Assembly: GCA_022432975.1 (NCBI GenBank)
Contig: CM039505.1
Span: 47,846,544-47,910,543 of the forward strand
DNA length: 64,000 nucleotides
DNA from: Begonia masoniana
Taxonomy: Eukaryota; Streptophyta; Magnoliopsida; Cucurbitales; Begoniaceae
Direction: 5' to 3'
This document shows positions 56,916 to 64,000 of the stretch, in pieces (position 1 is the stretch's first letter; each line of letters starts with the position of its first letter). The position numbers and the translations under genes are program-made. Below the pieces are notes generated by a model that saw only the letters and a list, made by a program, of their open reading frames with translations, was not told the DNA's origin and searched no databases.

Positions 56916-57548
56916 TGTTGGGAAAAAATAATAAAGAAATCCGACGGGAACCTCACTTTAATAAGCGGTACAAGAAACAATAGCAGATGCGATCCAAAAA
57001 ATATCAGGAATATATTCCTACTGCCGTAAAATTATAACAGCCAAGAAGTAAGAGAAATAACAGCCAAAATGAACACCGAGAATTTTACGTGGAAACCCAA
57101 ATCAGGAAAAAACCACGGGGACCAAATCCAGAAAGGTCTCACTATGAAAAATAGGATTTACAATATTTTTCTAATATCGAATATCCTAGAAAATATTCAC
57201 TAAGAGAAATGACCACTCTTAGAATTTTTATTGTGCACAAAAGCACCACACCTATTTTTCTCTCACACCTTTATTTTCTCTCCCTTCAAGAAATTCTCAC
57301 TTTCTCTCCCTCTTCTCAGAAAAGAACTCTTCTTTGTTGGTTCTTCTTCTGCTTTCGGAAGATTTGCTGAAGCATATGATATTCCTATTTATAGGTAAAG
57401 TTTGTCATAAAATGACAAACTGAAAAAGGAGCAAATGGTCCATTTTTCAACAATAGTAGACACCGCTTGTAGGCGCCTCTGAAGAGAAGCAAATTTCTTC
57501 TCTTCAGCTTTAAATGATGGGTCCCTCATCATAAAGAGGGAACCCACA
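56916..57548 (-). repeat. 5' LTR of element E
   Basis: 633 bp, TGTGGGTTCC...CCCAACA on the minus strand, TATA palindrome at 57384-57395. Confidence 0.9.
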
Positions 57549-57835
57549 ATTTCCAGGGTTTCAGAAGGGTTTCTTCGCTAGAGAGTTTGGCTTCTTCTAT
57601 ATTCTATTCTTTGCAGATTCTTTCTTGTTGTAATTTCTTCTAGTTGTTTAAGTCTTTCTTCTACTCTGTATTGGACGGTGATTTCTTCGATAAAGGGATT
57701 TCAAGGTTGTACCGTGGATGTAGGACTTAACGTTCAAACCACGTTTAATATTGGTGTTCTTTCTTGTTTCGTTTTTACTCGATTAAGATTTAACTCTACA
57801 AGATTGAAATAGGTTATGACTCGAGTATAATATAT
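57549..57835 (+). repeat. Older copia LTR fragment that received element E
   Basis: ggttgtaccgtggatgtagg, then ttcaaaccacg..ttggtgttctttcttg, is the familiar end of plant Tnt1-type LTRs. Together with sequence left of 52282 it would form one solo LTR in plus orientation. Outer ends are not clear. Confidence 0.5.
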
Positions 57836-58261
57836 TTAAAAATGCATGGTAGAAGCTTTTTTAGCCCTCAAAAGTCGAATAAGCTCCATGTGATAGATCT
57901 CGAAAAAATATGTAAAAAAAAAAAAAAACTTCATACCAAACCATTCGAATGAGCGGAATTATTATTATTTTTTACAAATGACATTAACTCTTAATATTGT
58001 GAGTCAATCAACAAAATTTATTTTTTGGATTTTTTATTGAAAGTGTACATGCCATTTAATCGAGGATTCATTTTGCCTCATAACTCAAAAGTTAGTCAGT
58101 TGTTTTCGAAATTGATTTTGCCTAATATTGTCAAAGTGTCAAAATTTTTGGATAAAATACATATTTTTAGAGAATTATTTTGTAAAAAAGTGTAACAAAT
58201 TATAATAAAACATGCAAATATTGCAAATTTACAAAACTTTGCACACTATGTTCTAATGATA
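57836..58261. other. AT-rich unassigned sequence
   Basis: No gene or recognised repeat. Confidence 0.4.
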
Positions 58262-59231
58262 TGATGGGTAACAACCTGAAAATGAGCGAGTTAGCACCCA
58301 AAGAGTAAGGGTTGCTCACTGGTCAGCTAACCCGAGAGCAATAAAATGTACGAGCAGAAATGAAAATGTTAAAGTGCTCGAAATGAAACGATTTCTTTAG
58401 ACAAAATGAAGCTAAGAGATGGAAGATGAAGTACGTGTGAAGTGGTGATAGTGTTCAGTGAAGAAAAATAAAGAAAATGATAAAACCCTGAACCGACCGA
58501 TAGAGGTATTAAGTTACCTCTCGGCTAATGCTTCTTCCGAGGAGAAGACCGGTCTCTGGGAATGGTGTGACATTCTCTTATGATTCCAACACCAAAGTGA
58601 CTTTGAATCAAGTAAGGAGTAAGAGATTTCAAGCCACCACACACTTGGAAGCAATGGAAGTTCTCTCCAATCGGTTTAAGCAAACCGATACTTACCTTGG
58701 GCACCAACCCTTGGTGGGATTTCCAATGGCACCAACCCTTGGAAGAAGACTTTCTTTAGACACTAGTCTAAATGAAATACCTCAATTGTATTAAGTTTGG
58801 TAAAAGACCCATACAATAGCCTAGAGTATTGCTTAAATAAAGTTTGGGGGGGGGGGGGGGGGGGGGGGGGGGGTAGCTAGGTTTACAAGATTAAATGTGA
58901 GCCATTAGATAAAAAAAGATGATGGGTGGCCAAGATCAATTGTGCTTCTTCTCCCTTGTGCCATGTCATCGATCCATGTCTCCACTAGCAAGTGTCCTTT
59001 GATGCCAAGTCATGCCTCTTCAAGCCCAAAGCAATTGGGCCTCTTCAAGCTCCATCTTCAAGTTCTATCTTCAAGCTTTGTCTTCCATTGGGTTGGGCCC
59101 CTCCCATCAAGATGGCTTACTTGAAACCGAGTTCTACCCATATAAGCTTAAGGCCAAAATGGTCTTTCTCAAGAAACATAAAAGCAATAAATAAATAAAT
59201 AAAAATTACAAAATTTTTCTCCGGGAAGACA
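58262..59231 (-). repeat. 3' LTR of element G
   Basis: About 970 bp starting TGTCTTCCCGG at 59231. An extreme 28-G run (58846-58873; C on the LTR strand) sits just upstream of a TATA-like ctttatttaagc (58831-58842). Blocks shared with F's LTR include gatgacatggca. The far end is inferred. Confidence 0.65.
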
Positions 59232-59250
59232 AATTCCCGCTTCTGATGCT
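59232..59250 (-). promoter_or_regulatory. Polypurine tract of element G
   Basis: Minus strand catcagaagcgggaatt runs straight into the LTR, as in F. Confidence 0.7.
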
Positions 59251-59260
59251 CCACTGGTGC

Positions 59261-60523
59261 TCAAGTGTAACCTTCATTCCGAGCATCCCAGAAAATAGTG
59301 TGAAGAGGTTTGTCCATGTCTCCTTGGCTAGGTGTCCACTTCAAGTCACCAAAGGGTCCATCACCTGCAAAATAAATAAATTCATTAGTACATAAGTTGC
59401 AAGTGTCATGGGCCTCGGTTATGGGCTGAGTTTTGGTTTGAGACCTAGTAATGGGCCTATGGGGCACATCATCCTCCCCAACTAATTTAGGATTTGTCCT
59501 CAAATCCTTTTCTTGAGCCTCTTCATCCCCCATTCCATCTCCAATTTTGTAGAGAGATAGGTCTTGGACGTTGAAAGTTGCCGAGATTCCAAAGTCCCCA
59601 GGCAATTCTAGTTTGTAGGCATTATTATTGATGCGTTCCAACACCTTGAAAGGTCCTTCGGCTCTAGGTTGCAACTTTGATTTCCTTTTGTCCGGAAATC
59701 TTTCCTTGCGAAGGTGTATCCATACTAAATCCCATACATTAAAAATCTTTTCTTTTCGTCCTTTGTTGGCTTGCCGGGCATAAAACTCATTTTTCTTTTA
59801 TATTGTCTTACGCACCTGCTCATGTAGATTCTTAATTTGCTCCGTCTTCTCTATACCCAATGGGTTTTCGGGCTCTCTCATTGGTATAGGTACGAGATCC
59901 AAGGGTGTGGAGGGGTTATATCCAAAAACGACTTCAAAAGGTGTTCGCTGAGTAGTCGAATGAACACTTCGGTTGTATGCGAATTCTAGGATAGGTAAGA
60001 GGGCGTCCCAATTACTTAATTTCTTTCCAACCGCAGTCCGTAAAAGGGTACCTAGAGTGCGGTTGACTACTTCCGTTTTCCCATCCGTTTGTGGATGAAA
60101 GGACGTGCTATAACATAATTTTGTCCCCATCCTTTTCCATAATGTCTTCCAAAATGTACTTAAAAATTTGGTGTCGCGATCTGATATTATAGAATGAGGT
60201 ATACCGTGATGACGAACGATATCTTGGAAGAAGATGTCAGCAATATGGGTTGCGTCATCAGTTTTAGTACATGCAATGAAGTGCGCCATCTTTGAAAAAC
60301 GATCCACGACTACTAATATAGAATCTTTACCCCGTGCAGTTCGTGGTAGTCCTAAAACAAAATCCATACTTATCTCAACCCACGGTTTATTTGGTACCGG
60401 TAAAGGGAGGTATAATCCTTGAGGAAGGACCCTACTCTTGGCCTTCTTGCAAACAATACACGCCTCTACCAAACGGTGGACATCTCTCATTATGTGGGGC
60501 CAATAAAAATGCTCTTTAAGCAT
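59261..60523 (-). pseudogene. Integrase of element G
   Basis: 60523-59798 holds the zinc half end (CIVCKKAKS) and the core EISMDFVLGLP, ISDRDTKFLS and QTDGKTEVVNR (D, D, E), then HSTTQRTPFEVVFGYNP. A shift near 59797 moves the frame to [28 protein letters not shown] and PITRSQTK, and it ends at GYT next to the purine tract. The tail has no chromodomain fold that I can see; CRM elements carry a CR motif there, and this tail could be one. A stretch of it is kept in F. Confidence 0.85.
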
Positions 60524-60867
60524 ATCAAATGTCTTTTGTTCTCCAAAATGGCTTGCTAATCCTCCACTATGTGCTTATTTAAATAGGCATTGTCTTAAAC
60601 TTCCTTCGGGAATGCATAATTTCCCTCCTCTTAATAGATAGCCATCTAAGATGCAATAGTTTCCCTCGGGTTGTCACGACATTTTGCATAGTAAGGTCCA
60701 AAATATCCATCATTTTCATAACCGTTCTTGATCCATTCAAAACCAAAGAATCTTGCACCTAATTCGGTTAGAAGAATTCGTTTTTGTGAAAGGGCATCGA
60801 CAACAATGTTGTTTTCTCCTTTAACGTATTTGAGTGTATAGGGAAATCTCTCCAAAAACTCCACCCA
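60524..60867 (-). pseudogene. RNase H end and integrase N-terminal part of element G
   Basis: Codons [21 protein letters not shown] and further text lead into the integrase zinc region, with stops near 60575 and 60865. A continuation of pol that is no longer in one frame. Confidence 0.7.
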
Positions 60868-62298
60868 TCATGCATGTCTCTTATTCAACTTGTTTTGGCT
60901 ACGAATATGCTTTAAAGCTTGGTGGTCGGTATGGATCACAAATTCCTTAGATAAGAGATAATGTTGCCAATTCTCAAGTGCTCGTATGACGGCATAAAAC
61001 TCCTTGTCATACGTTGAATAGTTGAGCACAGCCCCCTTAATCTTTTCACTAAAATATGCAAGAGGTCGTCCTTCTTGCATAAGTACAGCTCCAATGCCAA
61101 CTTCGGATGCGTCGCTCTTGATTTCAAACACTTTATTGAAGTCGGGAAGTGCGAGGACGGGTGTTTGGCATAATTTGTCCTTGATTAGCTCAAAGCTATG
61201 TTGACACTCGGATGTCCATATGAAATCCTTTCCTTTCTTCGTGCAATCTGTAATTGGTGCAACTATTGAGCTAAAATCTTTTATAAAACGACGGTAAAAT
61301 GATGCTAGGCCATGGAAGCTACGTACTTCAGAAATTCCATTAGGGGTAGGCCATTCCTTAATAGCCTTAATCTTTTCTCCATTGGCTTCCATGCCATCCT
61401 TTGAAATGATGAAACCAAGGAAGTAGACTTTATCTTGTCCAAATGAACATTTACTTAAGTTACCAAATAATTTAGCTTTCCTTAAGGTTTGAAATAAGGT
61501 GCTCAAGTGGTTGAGGTGTTGAGGGAGGTCAAAGCTATACACCAATATATCATCAAAGTATACTACGATGAATTTACCTAGAAATTCTTTAAGTACATGG
61601 TGCATCAACCGCATGAAAGTACTTGGGGCATTTGTTAGCCCAAATGGCATAACCATCCACTCATAAAGTCCATACTTTGTCTTGAAGGCGGTTTTCCATT
61701 CGTCGCCTTCCCTCATCCTAATTTGATGGTAACCACTCTTGAGGTCCACCTTTGAGAATATAGAGGCTCCACTAAGCTCATCCAACCTGTCCTCGAGCCT
61801 CAGGATAGGAAATCTATACTTAATTGTAATTTGGTTTATGGCTCGGCTATCGGTACACATCCTCATTGTACCATCTTTCTTTGGGACCAATAGAGTCGGA
61901 ACAGCACACAGACTCATTGACTCTCGTATAAAACCCTTGTCCAATAATTCAGTCACTTGACTTTGCAATTCTTTTGTTTCTTCAGGATTCATTCGATAAG
62001 CTGGACGGTTCGGTAGGGCAGCCCCAGGTTGTAAGTCGATGTGATGCTCAACACCACGTAGTGGCGGTAGTTCGTTAGGAAGTTCTTCCGGAAAAATATC
62101 TTTGAATTGCTCCAATAAATGTCGAATGGGTGTAGGTATCTCCCCTAGCTCCATAACTCGATCTTTGAACATAACCATGATCATAAAATCCTTTCTTTTA
62201 ATGGTGGACTTCATCTCACCCTTGGTCATAAAAAGGTTAGTCTTAGCTTTTGCTTCTCTCTTTGCCATTTCGTCCTTGGCTATTTGGTCGGGTGTCAA
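60868..62298 (-). pseudogene. Reverse transcriptase and RNase H of element G
   Basis: 476-residue open piece. Pre-polymerase [18 protein letters not shown], then [38 protein letters not shown], the catalytic box YFDDILVYS near 61545-61575, [32 protein letters not shown], and RNase [32 protein letters not shown] and [10 protein letters not shown]. Catalytic residues look intact. The frame ends at KRHA*, where a tryptophan codon would be usual. Confidence 0.9.
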
Positions 62299-62730
62299 AG
62301 GAGCTAACTTAGCAGTTTTTCCGTCGATCTTTAGAGAATAGACGTTTAAGAATCCATCATGTGTGACTTTGCAGTCATATTGCCAGGGTCGTCCAACATC
62401 ACATAAAACAGAATCCTTGTATTTCCCAATGGCAAAGTTTATGGTTACTCATTTAGTAACCTTAACGTCGTCTTTATCGCTAAGCCATCTCAACTTATAG
62501 GGTTGGGGATGGTCAATAGTCTCCAACGCTAGCTTATCCACTAATTCCTGTGAAGCCACATTCGTGCAGCTTCCTCCATCGATAATGACTGAACACAATT
62601 TGTCCTTTATCATACATCGGGTATGAAATATATTCTCACGTTGACATTCTTCTTTTGTGCTCTTTGAAACTAGGACTCATTGAATGACCATTAGCAGAGG
62701 TCCTTCGGGTGCTTGAATCATATCCTCATC
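62299..62730 (-). pseudogene. Protease region of element G
   Basis: The minus strand reads SVIIDGGSCTNVASQELVD (aspartic-protease box) and PQPYKLRWL, with a stop near 62445 and another near 62680. The frame is cut at 62730 by the LTR of H. Confidence 0.75.
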
Positions 62731-62891
62731 TGTAACACCCGACATTTCGGCCAGGTGATTTTCTGACCATTTTCATTGTCACCCTCTTATTTAACCTTTA
62801 TGATTTAAAATTTAATGTTAAGATAAATTATTACAAGTTAAGTAAAACTAGGTTGGGTGGCAGTTTTGTAAATTAAAATCGATGGATTTAG

Positions 62892-62900
62892 TATAAATAG
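62892..62900 (+). promoter_or_regulatory. TATA box in element H LTR
   Basis: tataaatag about 160 bases inside the LTR, with a transcribed-looking CT-rich stretch following. Confidence 0.6.
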
Positions 62901-63710
62901 GAAATGGAAACCTTAAATCTCATTTTATTGCCACTGTAGCCGACATTCCCTCTCGGCGATTTCTTCTCTTCCAAGTTCTTGCTCTCGGCTACCAGAACTT
63001 TCCTCTGCCGACGACCGGTTTCGAGCTTGCTCTTCTCTGCAAATCCACACCCGAGGTATGAAATGGACAATGTAGTCATTCATTAGTAAATAGAGCTCTG
63101 TTTTCAGCTCGGCACTGAGTTCGGATATTTTTAGCAGTGGCCGAGTAGCTTTAGACTTTTTAAAATCTGAGAGTAGAAATGTCATCCCGAATCGATTCTG
63201 AGCATTTTAAGTAACCAACTCGGATTTAATCAATGGTAAAACCTGTCCACCTAGTTTCGGATTTCAGACTGCAGTGTGTCAACAGAGGAATCGGAATGAC
63301 TTTAGCTATTAGATCCTAGGATGGTTTATGATTAGGACTATTAGGACTTTGTTTTAACTACTGTAATGTACATGTTTTAGGTGAAGAAGTTTAAAGGAAA
63401 GAAGCTCGGATTGCTAAGGAATCCAGGTAAGTGAATGTGTTAAGATTTCCGGCCACTAGGGCCCTACACCGCAAGGGTATTAGGAAATCACTGAAATGTT
63501 AACTTGTTGACTATGATTTGTTATTTCCACGACATGAAGAAGTTGTGTAAGTAAATGTAAAGTTACAGGATGTTCTACTTGTCCTTATGGTATGACTTTT
63601 CTCTGTGAACCTCATGTCTATGCATTATGCCCACGTTTATGATTAAGTAGAGAACATGAAAAGTAAATGTAACCATAATTAAGTGCAGAACGGGGAAAAG
63701 ACTATGCTAT

Positions 63711-63848
63711 GTATGACTCGCGAATTCTCCCACTGGTGGAGGCCGAGTAATGATATGTATGACTCGCGAAATCTCCCACTGGTGGAGGCCGAGTTAATGA
63801 TATGTATGGCTCGCGAATTCTCCCACTGGGGAGGCCGAGTGATGTATC
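63711..63848 (+). repeat. 46-47-bp tandem repeat, three copies
   Basis: Units start at 63711, 63757 and 63804 with gtatg(a/g)ctcgcgaa and contain tctcccactgg..ggccgag. It lies inside element H's LTR. Confidence 0.9.
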
Positions 63849-63850
63849 AT

Positions 63851-63910
63851 GATTGCCGCGATAGGCAAATGATTATGTACGACTGCCGCGATAGGCAAAT
63901 GACTATGTAC
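63851..63910 (+). repeat. 30-bp tandem repeat, two copies
   Basis: ga(t/c)tgccgcgataggcaaa is followed by tga(t/c)tatgtac in both units, directly after the 46-bp array. Confidence 0.9.
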
Positions 63911-64000
63911 CCCAGTCTTCCTCCCTCGTTCCCTGCCTTAATACATGTTATGTAAAGGATAAAGATGAACATGAATGAAGAATGGTTTATGAACTTATGT

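Larger units (their letters stand above)
52282..57548 (-). mobile_element. Element E: complete Tork/Tnt1-like copia retrotransposon
   Basis: 5,267 bp with two ~633-bp LTRs, a primer-binding site, gag, protease, integrase, reverse transcriptase, RNase H, a purine tract and an exact ATTTC duplication (52277-52281 and 57549-57553). All domains are there, but stops and shifts break the polyprotein. The protease-to-gag text (GDICIQTNIGCELVLKDVRH) points to the Tnt1/Tork lineage. Confidence 0.95.
58262..62730 (-). mobile_element. Element G: CRM-like Ty3 retrotransposon, 5' end cut by element H
   Basis: Minus-strand order: protease, reverse transcriptase, RNase H, integrase, purine tract and 3' LTR. 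Gag and the 5' LTR would lie beyond H. The CRM-like lineage is judged from [39 protein letters not shown] and the integrase tail without a classical chromodomain. Stops and shifts separate the parts. Confidence 0.85.
62731..64000 (+). mobile_element. Element H: LTR of a Ty3-type element, running off the window
   Basis: Starts TGTAACACCCGAC, a common start of plant Ty3 LTRs, exactly where element G is interrupted. A TATA motif, tataaatag, at 62892-62900 followed by pyrimidine-rich leader text supports plus orientation. The right end, primer site and coding part are outside the window. Confidence 0.65.

Noticed and set aside
58528..59198. Plus-strand frames in element G's LTR
   Set aside because: Overlapping frames in three phases in LTR sequence with no domain; the element reads on the minus strand.
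63711..63910. CRISPR-like array
   Set aside because: Units are contiguous with no spacers, inside a plant LTR.

Overview
The window looks like a transposon-dense stretch of a dicot plant nuclear genome. Nearly all recognisable coding sequence belongs to LTR retrotransposons of plant lineages: Athila-like Ty3 elements primed by tRNA-Asp, CRM-like Ty3, and SIRE-, Tork- and other-type copia elements primed by initiator tRNA-Met. The one clear host gene is an intact coiled-coil NLR immune receptor at 44723-47566 on the minus strand. A short 3'-terminal exon with a polyadenylation signal near 51230-51614 may be a second, partial host gene. I saw no rRNA or tRNA gene, CRISPR array or prokaryotic-type operon. 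All names, lineages and boundaries come from reading the sequence; no search was run.

Layout, left to right. 1-5708 (minus): an Athila-like element (A) that keeps its LTR, a tRNA-Asp primer site and a long open gag-protease frame. It has lost reverse transcriptase, RNase H and nearly all of integrase. It sits inside the zinc-knuckle region of an older copia element (C, 5709-6930). 6931-9560: decayed Ty3 pol between direct repeats. 9561-12698 (minus): an internally deleted copia element (C2) with two LTRs. 12699-18673: LTR-like debris interrupted by a 896-bp non-autonomous hAT-type DNA transposon (16884-17779). 18674-19640: a copia LTR end and a Ty3 integrase scrap. 20772-23811 (plus): element F, whose LTR and integrase tail match the CRM-like element G, but whose main frame is of unknown function.

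23812-43975 holds a SIRE-like copia (D, minus) split by a complete 12.1-kb Athila-like element (B, 30452-42532, plus) with both LTRs and an exact 5-bp target duplication, ATGAA. The copia gag reading frame resumes across the insertion. 43976-49189: the NLR gene and its flanks. 49190-52281: a copia gag scrap, a tandem duplication and the possible host exon. 52282-57548 (minus): a complete Tork/Tnt1-like copia (E) with an exact ATTTC duplication. 58262-62730 (minus): a CRM-like Ty3 element (G), cut on its 5' side by the LTR of another element (H, 62731 to the window end), which carries two tandem repeat arrays.

The elements form a history of nested insertions: A in C, B in D, H in G, E in an older LTR-like sequence, and F against D. 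Stops in B are all explicable as C-to-T changes, as expected of a methylated, silenced element. I found no new multi-gene system. The most unusual items are the gag-protease-only element A, the unknown frame in F, the palindrome-rich Athila LTRs, and the same env-like or transposon-protein domain downstream of pol in both an Athila-like and a copia element.
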